A DNA stretch of 64,000 nt, taken from NCBI GenBank assembly GCA_937876195.1, contig CALEIK010000015.1:62001-126000 (forward strand), given 5' to 3'. Shown here piece after piece: positions 1 to 9,417 of the stretch. The notes under the pieces were generated by a model. That model was not told where the DNA came from. It searched no databases and saw only the letters and a list, made by a program, of their open reading frames with translations. A program made the position numbers and the translations under genes. The first letter of the stretch is position 1. Each line of letters starts with the position of its first letter. Source of the stretch: an uncultured Flavobacteriales bacterium. Lineage in GTDB: Bacteria > Bacteroidota > Bacteroidia > Flavobacteriales_D > Crocinitomicaceae.

Positions 1-961
1 TATTGCGGTAGGCATCCACGAGAATTTGATTGAATTGGTTGTAACAATAGGAGAGAGGTGTGTCGTTGAAATCACCGCAGACCACAGCTTTGTAGGGCGA
101 ATTGCTGACATGCTCCATGATTACTGCCGCTTGTTCTGCACGTACAGGAAAGGCTTGATTGATTTTTTGAATCAATTTGAACATGTTGGAGGATTCCTCG
201 GCAGAAGCGATGTTTTTCTCATCGAACAATGCATAATCGTCTTTTTGTAGCTTAATGGATTGCAAATGAACATTGTACACGCGAATGGTATCCTTGTTTT
301 TCACGATGTCAGCGTAAATGCAGTAATTGAAGTTGGAATGCGCCACAGGAAAAGCGACGTAGCCCTTTTCGATAATCGGGTATTTTGAAAACAGGGCAAT
401 CCCAAAATTTTGTCGACCTGCCAGCTTGTGCGCGTAACGCTCGTGAAAGTCAACGCTTCCTAAAATAGATTTGAGCGTGTCTCTCGTGATAAACTTGGTC
501 GGTGCGTCTTGATGGTAGAACTCCTGAAAGCAAACCACATCGGGATTGCGCTCTTTTAGATAGGAGAAGATTTTATTTTTGGTGGTACCACTTTCCGAGG
601 GTGTTGCGTTGTAAAGATCAAACAGGCGCACATTGTAGCTCATGATGCGCAGCTCTGTGCCATTCTTGTTGACTTCATCACTTCCAAAGGTGAAGGTACG
701 AAAGTGCAGTTTTCCACCGAGAAGTAAAAAGAGGAGGATGACCAATGCCCAGCGTGACTTTAAAAAGCTCCAGATGATGAGTAGAATGAGAATTCCGATA
801 AGAATCACCCAATAGCCCAATCCAACGAGAGGTAGAAAACGTGCGGTATTTGGATGCACAAAAGGTGCGAAATAGGAGAGTAAAAGAAACAGTAATCCCA
901 CTACGGTAAAAACAACCAAGATGGTCCGTAGGCGGAAAATTTGTTTCAAGAACTTAACCAT
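1..961 (-). CDS. Membrane-anchored endonuclease/exonuclease/phosphatase family protein, C-terminus cut by window edge
   Basis: Reading the minus strand from ATG at 961 gives about 320 codons with no stop before the window edge, so the C-terminus is missing. The first ~85 residues hold two or three hydrophobic segments. The rest carries EEP-fold motifs: an early SYNVRLFD strand, VCFQEFY (metal-binding Glu), YNVHLQS and CGDFNDTP. These families cleave phosphodiester or phosphate-ester bonds with a divalent metal; the substrate is not evident. The start overlaps the end of the upstream rhomboid gene by 8 bp, so the two are probably translationally coupled. Family assignment is firm; the cellular role is unknown. 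Confidence 0.85.
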   Translation of the reverse strand, partial: MVKFLKQIFRLRTILVVFTVVGLLFLLLSYFAPFVHPNTARFLPLVGLGYWVILIGILILLIIWSFLKSRWALVILLFLLLGGKLHFRTFTFGSDEVNKNGTELRIMSYNVRLFDLYNATPSESGTTKNKIFSYLKERNPDVVCFQEFYHQDAPTKFITRDTLKSILGSVDFHERYAHKLAGRQNFGIALFSKYPIIEKGYVAFPVAHSNFNYCIYADIVKNKDTIRVYNVHLQSIKLQKDDYALFDEKNIASAEESSNMFKLIQKINQAFPVRAEQAAVIMEHVSNSPYKAVVCGDFNDTPLSYCYNQFNQILVDAYRN

Positions 962-1871
962 TGTTACTTTGGTTGAACAGAAATTCCTTTTCCTTTTTGG
1001 TCAATGATTCGTACCCAGATTTAGAGATCTTATCTAAAATTTTATCTGTTTGTTCTTGGCGTAATTTCTTTTCAGCAGCGTATTCCTCATCGCTTTTCGT
1101 GCGTCGTGTACCTCCTCCGCGCTTTACTTTCATTTTTGGAGATCGTGAAGAAGAAAATAGGCTTTTGAACCAGTAAACAAGAGCTTCCGTGCGCAAAAGA
1201 ATGTTTGAGGAACTGTGTGGGTTTTGGATGGAAATCATCCCGAGGATTGCCCCACCAAGATGCGCGAAGTGCGCAGTACCATCAATACTTCCTAATCCCA
1301 ATACATCTGATAGGATAAACAATACAGCAAGGATGATGATCCGTACAGGTAAAATTCCGAATAGGTTGACTTTCAAATTTGGACGGTAAAACGCGATTGC
1401 CACAAAAATTGCCATGATGGAACCTGAAGCACCCACCACAAAATCACTTGTCATTTGAAGTTTAGGGAAAACCCCGTGAGCAATGACTTCCAACAATCCG
1501 CCAAAAATCCCACCTAAAATGTAAGTGTACAACAATCTACGTTGATCGAAGAGCTGTTCAAAGAGCTTTCCTGCAAAGTAGAGGAAAATCATGTTAAAAG
1601 CTAGGTGAAAAAAGTCGTAATGGGTGAAGATGCTCGTGAACAATCCCCAAGGATGCGTTATAAATCCCCAAAAATCTGTTTGCAAAGAAAAAATGGGATT
1701 GGCAATGGACGATATAAATGTATCTGAAACGCTGCTTGATAGGTCAACGAAGACATCAATGATGCGCACAGCGAGAAACACAATGATATTGATAAAAAGC
1801 AAGCGTATGGTCATACTACCATGCTTGAACTGGTATTTTAAATCGTCTAGAAAAGTGCGTTCTGTCTGCAT
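954..1871 (-). CDS. Rhomboid family intramembrane serine protease (with C-terminal cytosolic tail)
   Basis: 305 residues with about six membrane segments. The catalytic serine is in GASGS (Ser149) and the catalytic histidine in AHLGGA (His204); an HLAFN segment (~89-93) matches the rhomboid HxxxN region. Rhomboids cut transmembrane helices of other proteins inside the membrane. After the last helix (~residue 220) comes a charged tail of ~85 residues ending in FNQSNNG, which is probably cytosolic. It lies 1 bp downstream of a second rhomboid gene in the mutL operon and overlaps the EEP gene behind it. Substrate unknown. Confidence 0.93.
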   Translation of the reverse strand: MQTERTFLDDLKYQFKHGSMTIRLLFINIIVFLAVRIIDVFVDLSSSVSDTFISSIANPIFSLQTDFWGFITHPWGLFTSIFTHYDFFHLAFNMIFLYFAGKLFEQLFDQRRLLYTYILGGIFGGLLEVIAHGVFPKLQMTSDFVVGASGSIMAIFVAIAFYRPNLKVNLFGILPVRIIILAVLFILSDVLGLGSIDGTAHFAHLGGAILGMISIQNPHSSSNILLRTEALVYWFKSLFSSSRSPKMKVKRGGGTRRTKSDEEYAAEKKLRQEQTDKILDKISKSGYESLTKKEKEFLFNQSNNG

Positions 1872-1872
1872 A

Positions 1873-2622
1873 TTAATAGAAGTTTGATCGATTTCGCTTG
1901 CGCCAAATCAGAATGATGATGATTCCAACAATTGCACCTCCAACGTGCGCCAAGTGGGCAATTTGATCGCCAGATCGGTAAATACTGTTGTAAATCTCGA
2001 AGAGTAAATAGCCACCAATCAGGTATTTTGCTTTGATTGGAATAGGAGGGAAGAGCAGCATAAGTTCCGTATTTGGAAAGAGCAATGCAAATCCAGCCAG
2101 TAAGCCAAAAATCGCCCCTGAAGCACCAACCATGGTGCTGAAAGATAAATTAATATATTCCTGAACAATGGTTTGACTCATCTCAGAATTTAGCACGATG
2201 GTCTCAAAACTTCCTTCCCGCAGTTGATTGTTTAAAATGGTCAAATCATATCCGTCTTGCACCAATAATGTTTTCAATTCGGCGATTTGCCACATTCCAA
2301 TGGAGTTGTACAAAACGATAGCTCCCAGTCCAGATAGCACATAGAACAGGAAGTAGCGTTTTGGTCCCCAGATTCGCTCCAAATGTGATCCAAACATGAC
2401 CAATAGTAGCATATTGAACAAGATATGGAAGAAATCCGTCAAACTATGCATGAACATGTGCGTGACAATCTGGTACGGTTCGAAAAGGAACGAGTTAAAG
2501 TAATGCGCCCCTAAAACTCCTGAAAAGTCATTCCCATTTTGTGCAAGAACGATAGCCACAACGTAAAATAGAACGTTGATGATAAGCAAATTTTTCGTGA
2601 CTACTGGAATATTCTGAAACAT
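1873..2622 (-). CDS. Rhomboid family intramembrane serine protease
   Basis: 249 residues from the ATG at 2622, which opens MFQNIPVVTKN and sits 4 bp after the mutL stop. A longer reading frame from a GTG at 2652 would overlap mutL by 26 bp and is less likely. Catalytic serine in GASGA (about Ser168) and histidine in AHVGGA (about His226). A polar loop of about 60 residues between helices (~110-160) is an insertion relative to a minimal rhomboid. It forms a tandem pair with the next gene; the two are diverged paralogues, not a recent duplication. Confidence 0.93.
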   Translation of the reverse strand: MFQNIPVVTKNLLIINVLFYVVAIVLAQNGNDFSGVLGAHYFNSFLFEPYQIVTHMFMHSLTDFFHILFNMLLLVMFGSHLERIWGPKRYFLFYVLSGLGAIVLYNSIGMWQIAELKTLLVQDGYDLTILNNQLREGSFETIVLNSEMSQTIVQEYINLSFSTMVGASGAIFGLLAGFALLFPNTELMLLFPPIPIKAKYLIGGYLLFEIYNSIYRSGDQIAHLAHVGGAIVGIIIILIWRKRNRSNFY

Positions 2623-2626
2623 AGAT

Positions 2627-4468
2627 TTAACTAAATTTATGGTGAAGCTCACTCAAAGAAAGGGTCTCAACAATCTTCTTGTGACGAGGTGTATACATGT
2701 GGTTCTCGCATTGAAACAATTGGTCAATGAGCGATTGAATATGGTTGTCTGACGACAGATTGATTTTTTTCAAAGAAGCGGACTTGGCGATTGCTCCAAT
2801 GAGTGTGTGTGCGATATCACCTTTTTCAATTTCTTGGTAGGCGATGGTCGCGAAAATCTCATCAATAGCACCAGAAATTGCCTCTTCTTGAATAACAGCT
2901 GGTACTACATTGACTATTAATTTATCGTCCTCCAGACTGCTTTCGAAGCCCAGTTGATGCAACATATTGCTATTTTCCAACCAAGCATTTTTCTCGTTTT
3001 TAGAAATTTCCTTTTCGATAGGAAATAATAATTTTTGAGATGTTATTGGATTGGAAACAAATGAATTAGATATTTCCGAGTAAACTATTTGTTCAATTGC
3101 TCTGCGCGCGTGAATGAGCATCAATCCCGTTTTGCTCGGTGTGATAATGTAGTTTCCTTTGATGATAAAAGTCGAATCGTTCTCCGCTTGTAAATCGAGT
3201 TCAATTGTGCTTTCCTCTTCCTCTGTTTCTTCAATGGAATAAAAATTCTGCCAGTCCTCACTTTTAGGTGCTTCGTGCCCAAAACCGTGTTGGACGATTC
3301 CCTTGGAAAAGTTTTCGTTCGTTCGACCAGTTGAGCCAGTACTTGGTTTTGAGCTCGTCGTGTGAAAAGGATTGTATTGCTCGTTGACTTTCACTGTTGG
3401 TTCCACAGGCGTTTGAGAGCGCATCGCATGAGGGATATCAAAACTTGTTTCCTGTTCAAATTCTAAGGTTGGTGCAATGTTATATTTTCCAAGTGCCTGG
3501 CGAATACTGCTGACCAAAATCGAATAGATGAATTTTTCCTCTTCAAACTTGATTTCCGTTTTTGTCGGATGCACGTTGACGTCAATTTTTTGTGGGTTGA
3601 CAGTGAGATACAGGAAATAACCTGGAAACATATCGCCTTTCACCAATCCGTCAAAAGCTTTGCTGATGGCGTGATTGAAATACGGGCTCTTGAAATAACG
3701 ATTATTCACAAAGAAATACTGCTCGCCACGCGTTTTACGCGAATGGGCAGGTTTCAGTACGTATCCTTTCAATTCAACAATGTCTGTGGATTCGTCAATG
3801 GGGACTAATTTATCGTTGCTGCCTTTACCTAAGATACTTGCAATTCGCTTTCTCAAGACTTCAGAAGGAAGATTGTACAATTCCGTTCCGTTGTGCACCA
3901 GTGTCAAGTGAATTTCTGGATGTGCAAGAGCAATGCGCTCGAATTCATCCATGATATGACGAAATTCAGTGCTATCTTTTTTTAGGAAGTTTCTACGTGC
4001 TGGAACGTTATAGAATAAATTTTTCACTTCGAACGAAGTCCCAGTGGGACAAACAACAGCTTCGTTGGATTTGATCTTGCTTCCTTCAATGGTGATGTGC
4101 GTTCCAGTACTATTCTCTGGTTGTTTGGTTTTCATTTCCACATGCGCAATCGCTGCGATAGAGGCGAGGGCTTCACCACGAAATCCTTTGGTGCTCAGCG
4201 CAAACAGGTCATCTGCAGTTCTGACTTTGCTCGTTGCGTGGCGTTCAAAGCACAATACAGCATCTGCTGCGGTCATACCATCACCGTTGTCCACTACTTG
4301 AATGAGCGTCTTTCCGGAGTCCTTGATGTTGACATCGATTTTCGTTGCACCAGCATCAATGGCATTTTCCAACAACTCTTTCACCACTGAAGCAGGACGT
4401 TGAATCACTTCACCAGCAGCGATTTGATTCGCAATGTGATCAGGAAGGAGTTGAATAATGTCACTCAT
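2627..4468 (-). CDS. mutL: DNA mismatch repair protein MutL
   Basis: 613 residues. The N-terminal GHKL ATPase shows ELLENAIDAG (Glu34, residues 31-40), VVDNGDGM (58-65), TKGFRGEAL (93-101) and the MutL transducer region (~210-335). A low-complexity linker (~340-420) leads to the dimerisation domain. MutL couples MutS mismatch recognition to downstream repair. Where endonuclease-type MutLs carry DQHAxxExxxxE, this protein reads LIHARRAIEQ (451-460), and no clear C-terminal CPHGRP-type motif is visible, so nicking activity is doubtful. Second gene of the operon started by the small membrane protein upstream (3 bp gap). Confidence 0.97.
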   Translation of the reverse strand: MSDIIQLLPDHIANQIAAGEVIQRPASVVKELLENAIDAGATKIDVNIKDSGKTLIQVVDNGDGMTAADAVLCFERHATSKVRTADDLFALSTKGFRGEALASIAAIAHVEMKTKQPENSTGTHITIEGSKIKSNEAVVCPTGTSFEVKNLFYNVPARRNFLKKDSTEFRHIMDEFERIALAHPEIHLTLVHNGTELYNLPSEVLRKRIASILGKGSNDKLVPIDESTDIVELKGYVLKPAHSRKTRGEQYFFVNNRYFKSPYFNHAISKAFDGLVKGDMFPGYFLYLTVNPQKIDVNVHPTKTEIKFEEEKFIYSILVSSIRQALGKYNIAPTLEFEQETSFDIPHAMRSQTPVEPTVKVNEQYNPFHTTSSKPSTGSTGRTNENFSKGIVQHGFGHEAPKSEDWQNFYSIEETEEEESTIELDLQAENDSTFIIKGNYIITPSKTGLMLIHARRAIEQIVYSEISNSFVSNPITSQKLLFPIEKEISKNEKNAWLENSNMLHQLGFESSLEDDKLIVNVVPAVIQEEAISGAIDEIFATIAYQEIEKGDIAHTLIGAIAKSASLKKINLSSDNHIQSLIDQLFQCENHMYTPRHKKIVETLSLSELHHKFS

Positions 4469-4471
4469 GGC

Positions 4472-4801
4472 TTACCAAAGTTTTTTCACAACAGTATCTA
4501 CTTCGTTGACACCGTTAAAGATAAAATACCCAAGTGCCAACATGAGTGCGATAAGAATGATAATGCGAATATTGGATGTCTTACGTTGAGTTTGTCGGTA
4601 TTGAGCACGAGAAAAACCGTCTTTTAAATTTTCACGGAATAGCTCACGGCGTTCTGTGTCTGACATTGTGTCATTTTCCAATTTCTCGTACTGTTGTTTT
4701 TTACGATCCAACCGTTCCTTACGCTCATCATAATACATAGGATTGTAATTGAAGCGTTGGTTCTTGATGGTTTTATTCAGGAAACGGAATTTCATACTCA
4801 T
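4472..4801 (-). CDS. Conserved small single-pass membrane protein upstream of mutL
   Basis: About 109 residues from ATG 4801 (107 if ATG 4795 is used); a GTG at 4810 would lie inside the promoter element. The N-terminal half is basic and includes FNYNPMYYDERKERL, a motif I recognise from small Bacteroidota proteins sometimes mislabelled as riboflavin synthase subunits. One transmembrane helix (IIILIALMLALGYFIF) follows near the C-terminus. It is the first gene of the mutL-rhomboid-rhomboid-EEP operon. Function unknown. Confidence 0.8.
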   Translation of the reverse strand: MSMKFRFLNKTIKNQRFNYNPMYYDERKERLDRKKQQYEKLENDTMSDTERRELFRENLKDGFSRAQYRQTQRKTSNIRIIILIALMLALGYFIFNGVNEVDTVVKKLW

Positions 4802-4809
4802 AATACGCA

Positions 4810-4817
4810 CAAATTTA
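4810..4817 (-). promoter_or_regulatory. Bacteroidota -7 promoter element TAAATTTG of the mutL operon
   Basis: The minus strand reads TAAATTTG, matching TAnnTTTG. It ends 8 nt before ATG 4801, so the transcript would have almost no leader. No convincing -33 TTG box is visible. Confidence 0.55.
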
Positions 4818-4900
4818 CAAATTAATATCGCGAAGCACTGTTAAAATTGCTCAAATATCATGCCTTTGCATCGACTCTGACAATGTAGCGGATTGACACA

Positions 4901-4931
4901 AAAAATCCCACTCGCATTGTGCGAATGGGAT
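4901..4931 (-). terminator. Rho-independent terminator of the S46 peptidase gene
   Basis: A 12-nt stem with one mismatch (arms 4905-4916 and 4920-4931, loop TTG) is followed on the minus strand by a run of Ts (4901-4906 read in reverse). It lies 22 bp beyond the stop of the S46 peptidase gene. Confidence 0.85.
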
Positions 4932-4952
4932 CATTTTATACATGTGAGTTGA

Positions 4953-7091
4953 TTATTTCACCAATTCCATTTCTTCAATGAGGTTTGTCGCGCCGAAGCA
5001 CTTATCTACCAACCAAAGAATATAGCGCACATCCACAGAGATGGTACGTTGAATGTTTGGTTCGAAATAGATATCACCTGACATTGCTTCCCAGTTTCCG
5101 TCGAAAGCAGTTCCGATCAAGTGACCATCGCCATTAATTACTGGAGAGCCTGAATTACCACCCGTAATATCGTTGTTCGATAAAAAGTTTACAGTCAGAT
5201 TTCCGTCTTTGTCAGCATATTGTCCGTAATCCTTCTTTTCCCATACTTCTTTGATTCTTGGATGAACGTTGAATTCATCTGCATTGGGATCTTCTTTCTC
5301 CATAACTCCGTCAATAGAAGTAGTATAATGGTAAGAAACACCATCTTTTGGATCGTAAGGAAGAACGTTTCCATAGGTTAAACGCATCGTAGAATTTGCA
5401 TTTGGATAGAAATTTTTCTCTGGTTGCATTTCACGCAATCCTTTTACAAAAAGGCGGTTAGCAGTTTCCAAATCATCGTTTGCCTTTTTGATGGCATCCG
5501 TTCCTGTCGCTTTGGAGTAGGCATCGTTCATATCAGCTACCAATTGATACAAGGGATCAGCCATCATCGTTTTCTCTGTTGGATTTGCTTTAAATGCTTC
5601 GAATTTCTCCTTGTTCAAAAACATAGATTTCGACTTCATCAGTTTCGTGAATTTGTCGACTCCTTTATGTCCTTTTGCAGCAATTTTCGCTGTATACGGT
5701 CCCATTTGATCCATTGGAATATCTCTGATGTACATTTCCAGCACATCATGAATTACGTTTGCTTCCAATTCCATGTTGGCATCTTTGAAGTAACCATCCA
5801 CCATTTCATTAAAACGTGCAAGCATCATGTCTGCGCGTTCTTTGTTTCCACTTTTCATTGCATCCATCCAGAATTTGTATCTGAATGCCGAAACATTCGC
5901 GTCAACGGTGTAGATGAATTCTGATTGATAGACCTTGATGTTCACTATGTCTTTCGTTGCAGCGTAATAATTCTCAATCGATGGAAGTACATCTTTGTAC
6001 ATGTCTTTCCCTTTGATAAATGCCGTGAACTCATTTTCTAGCTTCCGTTTTTTGTCAGCTACTTTGTTCTTTTTCAGTTGTGCAGTCTGACCGATAAAGT
6101 ACTTCCAGTAGTTCGCAACTTGCGCATATTTCGATGAGTATTTCAAGCGTAAATCAACATCTTTGTTCATGTACGACTTCATCACTTCCAATTTCTTTGC
6201 GCGAATATCAACGCGTTTTGGTTGCTCTAATGTAATCGCTTGTTCAATTCCCCAAGAACTTAAGTAACGATCTGTTGACCCAGGAAATCCAAGGATCATT
6301 GCGTAGTCGTTTTCTTGCACTCCTTTAATCGAAATAGGAAGTGAATGTTTAGGCGTATAAGGAATGTTTGTTTCAGAATACTGCGCAGGTTCGTTGTCTG
6401 CATTGGCATAAATTCTAAACATGGAGAAATCTGCCGTGTGACGTGGCCACATCCAGTTGTCGGTATCACCACCGAATTTACCTGCTGATTGTGGAGGAGC
6501 ACCCACCATACGAATGTCGTTGAATGTTTCCTTCACGAAGAGGTAGAATTCATTCCCTTCAAAAAAGTCGCGCACAAATGCCTCGTAATTTGTTCCTGCA
6601 ACAGCATCTTTGGTCAAAATAGCAGTAAGTTCCTTGATTTTAGCATTGCGCTCTTCAAGCGTCATTCCATCGTTCAATTCTTTGTTGATGGTCGCTGAAA
6701 CGTCCTCAATACGAATAATGAAGGTGGCGTTTAATCCAGCAATTGGAATCTCTTCAGCCGTGTTTTTTGCCCAGAAACCATCATCAAGGTAGTTGTGTTC
6801 TTTTGTGGATGATCCAGCAATGGCATCGTATCCACAGTGGTGATTGGTAAGAATCAATCCTTTTTTCGAAATGATTTCCCCCGTACAAAATCCGCCAAAC
6901 GAAATAATGGCATCTTTCAGTGAAGAGTTGTTGATCGAGTAGATTTCCTCCTGCGTTAGATTCAATCCATGTTTTTTCATGTCTTCATAGTTTCTACCGA
7001 GTAGAAATGGAAGCCACATGCCTTCGTCAGCTCTAACGAATGAAGAGATTATTAATACAAATGCAATGAATGATATTTTGAAATTTTTCAT
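4953..7091 (-). CDS. S46 family serine dipeptidyl-peptidase, DPP7-type
   Basis: 712 residues, full family length, with a signal peptide (1-21). The catalytic triad is visible: His85 in TNHHCGYD, Asp221 in TADFSMFR and Ser647 in GGNSGSPV. S46 enzymes release dipeptides from the N-termini of oligopeptides in the periplasm. Eighteen residues after the serine, where P. gingivalis DPP11 has an arginine selecting acidic residues, this protein has Gly665 (FDGNWE), the DPP7 state that prefers hydrophobic residues at the second position. The subtype is an inference from that one residue. The next gene upstream is an M1 peptidase, consistent with peptide catabolism. Confidence 0.95.
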   Translation of the reverse strand: MKNFKISFIAFVLIISSFVRADEGMWLPFLLGRNYEDMKKHGLNLTQEEIYSINNSSLKDAIISFGGFCTGEIISKKGLILTNHHCGYDAIAGSSTKEHNYLDDGFWAKNTAEEIPIAGLNATFIIRIEDVSATINKELNDGMTLEERNAKIKELTAILTKDAVAGTNYEAFVRDFFEGNEFYLFVKETFNDIRMVGAPPQSAGKFGGDTDNWMWPRHTADFSMFRIYANADNEPAQYSETNIPYTPKHSLPISIKGVQENDYAMILGFPGSTDRYLSSWGIEQAITLEQPKRVDIRAKKLEVMKSYMNKDVDLRLKYSSKYAQVANYWKYFIGQTAQLKKNKVADKKRKLENEFTAFIKGKDMYKDVLPSIENYYAATKDIVNIKVYQSEFIYTVDANVSAFRYKFWMDAMKSGNKERADMMLARFNEMVDGYFKDANMELEANVIHDVLEMYIRDIPMDQMGPYTAKIAAKGHKGVDKFTKLMKSKSMFLNKEKFEAFKANPTEKTMMADPLYQLVADMNDAYSKATGTDAIKKANDDLETANRLFVKGLREMQPEKNFYPNANSTMRLTYGNVLPYDPKDGVSYHYTTSIDGVMEKEDPNADEFNVHPRIKEVWEKKDYGQYADKDGNLTVNFLSNNDITGGNSGSPVINGDGHLIGTAFDGNWEAMSGDIYFEPNIQRTISVDVRYILWLVDKCFGATNLIEEMELVK

Positions 7092-7124
7092 GTGTGTTAT
7101 TTAATTTATTTTCTGGTTTTAATT

Positions 7125-9416
7125 TTACTTTTCTAGTTCTTGCAGACGTTTGTCGCGTTGCATTGGGTTTTCGCCGTTATGTTTACTTCGGAACAGTTCG
7201 TAGCGCGTGCTAACTTTTTCGGCTGGCCAGCTGTTGTTGTTTAAATCGGTGTCGGCTGTTTCTAAAAATGGATCTAGGCGCAACGATGCAACTGGGCGGT
7301 CAAAAATAAAAACTTTTGATACTTTTTCTTCATGTCTTCTCCAAATTTCTGCAGGAATGCGAATAACTTCTGTCGTTTGATCTTCAAATGTAAATTCCAG
7401 GATCAGTGGCATCGGAATTCCACCAATATTGGTGAAGTGTACCTCGTAGAATTGTTTTCCTGAGTTCAGTAACGCTAGATCTTCGGGTGAAACACTTGTT
7501 TTGAATTCATCGTATTCCATGCGATCCAAAGCGTCTACTTCGTAGATGTTTCTTTTTGCGTAAAAATCATCGATGTTGTTGTCACGTTCGTTTACCGTCT
7601 CTTTAATTGATTCTTTGTTTCGTACATCACCGATGAATTGATCTTTGTTCTCATCAGCCGTTTTCTTTGCTGTTTTTTCAACGGTAGGATCGTTGGTATT
7701 CAATTCAAAGTGGTTGACTTGATCCACACTGATATCTACGTGATCTGTGGTATAAAACCATGCTCTCCAGAACCAATCCAAATCGACAGCAGAAGCATCT
7801 TCCATCGTACGGAAGAAATCGGCAGGTGAAGGATGTTTGAACTTCCAACGCTCACAATAAGTTTTAAACGCATAGTCGAACAACTCTCTTCCCATGATCG
7901 TTTCGCGTAGGATATTCAATGCTGTTGCTGGTTTTCCGTATGCATTGTTTCCAAATTGCCAAATAGATTCAGAATTTGTCATGATTGGTGAGATCCGCGA
8001 TTTGTCGCCACGCATGTAATCGGCGATAAGGTATGCGGGACCTCTGCTTGAAGGATAACCGCGTTCCCATTCTTGTTCGGTCAAGTACTGTACAAAGGTG
8101 TTTAAACCTTCATCCATCCAAGTCCATTGGCGCTCGTCAGAATTGATAATCATTGGGAAGAAGTTATGTCCTACTTCGTGGATAATCACTCCCCACATGC
8201 CATATTTTGTGCGTTCTGAATAAGTTCCGTCTGCTTCTGGTCTTCCGCCATTGAAGCAAATCATTGGGTATTCCATCCCAATCCACTTGGAGTGCACCGA
8301 AATGGCAACCGGGTAGGGGTAATCGACTGTGTATTTTGAATACGTTTTAATTGTATGCGCGACTAACTTTGTCGAATAGCGCTCCCACAGTGGATTTCCT
8401 TCTTTTGGGTAATAGGACATTGCCAAAATGTTTTTGTCTCCGACGGTAACATTTTGTGCATCCCACATAAATTTACGCGATGATGCAAATGCGAAATCAC
8501 GTACGTTTGTCGCTTTAAACGTCCATGTTTTCAGTGCTTTCTCTTTCTTTTTCTCTGCTTTTTCAGCTTCTTCTTGGGTCACGATCATTACTGGAACGTC
8601 AGAAGTAGAAGCCTGCTTGAATCTGTTGCGCTGCTCTGCCGTCAATACACTGTTTCCATTTTGCAAAACACCTGTTGCGCCAACGATATGATCAGAAGGT
8701 ACCGTGATATTCACTTCATAGTCACCAAATGGTAGCGCAAATTCACCGCGACCTAAAAACTGCTTATTTTGCCATCCTTCAACATCGTTGTAGACACACA
8801 TACGTGGGAACCATTGTGCAATGGTATACAAATAATTATCTTCTTCCTCAAAGTGTTCGTAACCACCACGGCCACCTACTTTCATTCTGTCGTTAATGTT
8901 GTACCACCATTTTATTCTAAAGGAAATTGAACTGTTTGGTTTCAATGGTTGGTCCAAGTTGATGCGCAACATTGTTTTGTTGATGGCATAATTCATTCCT
9001 TTCCCGGAAGTCGATGTTACTTCTTCAATTTTAAATCCACCGTCGTAATCGAAAAAGCGTTTGCTTACATCGCCAATGGAACGGAAATCTTCCATTCGTT
9101 CAACTTCAATCAATTTAGAATCTGAATCCTTAGCACGAACGTTTTGGTCGAGTTGAATCCACAAGTATTCCAAATGATCGGGTGAATTATTGGTATAAGT
9201 AATGGTCTCAACACCTGACAATCGCTGTGTTTGGTCGTTGATTTCTACATCAATTTTATAGTCAGCCTTTTGCTGGTAATAATTATGTCCTGGTGCACCT
9301 GCGGCATTTCGATACTCGTTCGGTGTTGGTAAACTTTCACCCAATTGTGCAAATTTGTTCTCTTGAGAGAACGATGCTAAAGGAGTAAGGAGGGCAATGC
9401 AAAATATATACTTCAT
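7125..9416 (-). CDS. M1 family zinc metallopeptidase, secreted
   Basis: 763 residues with a signal peptide ending near SFSQ (1-18). The M1 fold shows the zinc motif HEVGH (413-417) with third ligand Glu436 in WMDEGLN, and a substrate-gate motif KWIGMEYP (378-384) in place of the usual GAMEN. An Ala/Lys/Glu-rich insertion lies at ~280-297. M1 enzymes are mostly aminopeptidases. The protein is periplasmic or outer-membrane associated. It starts 1 bp after the DUF6702 gene and lies 33 bp before the S46 peptidase gene, so the three are probably co-transcribed. Confidence 0.94.
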   Translation of the reverse strand: MKYIFCIALLTPLASFSQENKFAQLGESLPTPNEYRNAAGAPGHNYYQQKADYKIDVEINDQTQRLSGVETITYTNNSPDHLEYLWIQLDQNVRAKDSDSKLIEVERMEDFRSIGDVSKRFFDYDGGFKIEEVTSTSGKGMNYAINKTMLRINLDQPLKPNSSISFRIKWWYNINDRMKVGGRGGYEHFEEEDNYLYTIAQWFPRMCVYNDVEGWQNKQFLGRGEFALPFGDYEVNITVPSDHIVGATGVLQNGNSVLTAEQRNRFKQASTSDVPVMIVTQEEAEKAEKKKEKALKTWTFKATNVRDFAFASSRKFMWDAQNVTVGDKNILAMSYYPKEGNPLWERYSTKLVAHTIKTYSKYTVDYPYPVAISVHSKWIGMEYPMICFNGGRPEADGTYSERTKYGMWGVIIHEVGHNFFPMIINSDERQWTWMDEGLNTFVQYLTEQEWERGYPSSRGPAYLIADYMRGDKSRISPIMTNSESIWQFGNNAYGKPATALNILRETIMGRELFDYAFKTYCERWKFKHPSPADFFRTMEDASAVDLDWFWRAWFYTTDHVDISVDQVNHFELNTNDPTVEKTAKKTADENKDQFIGDVRNKESIKETVNERDNNIDDFYAKRNIYEVDALDRMEYDEFKTSVSPEDLALLNSGKQFYEVHFTNIGGIPMPLILEFTFEDQTTEVIRIPAEIWRRHEEKVSKVFIFDRPVASLRLDPFLETADTDLNNNSWPAEKVSTRYELFRSKHNGENPMQRDKRLQELEK

Positions 9417-9417
9417 G

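Noticed and set aside
2622..2652. GTG start for the second rhomboid overlapping mutL by 26 bp
   Set aside because: ATG 2622 gives the usual rhomboid start MFQNIP and a clean 4-bp gap to mutL.
5424..5924. A 166-codon open frame on the plus strand inside the S46 peptidase gene
   Set aside because: It lies wholly within a well-supported minus-strand gene, is rich in His/Phe/Cys, and has no recognisable domain: a shadow frame.
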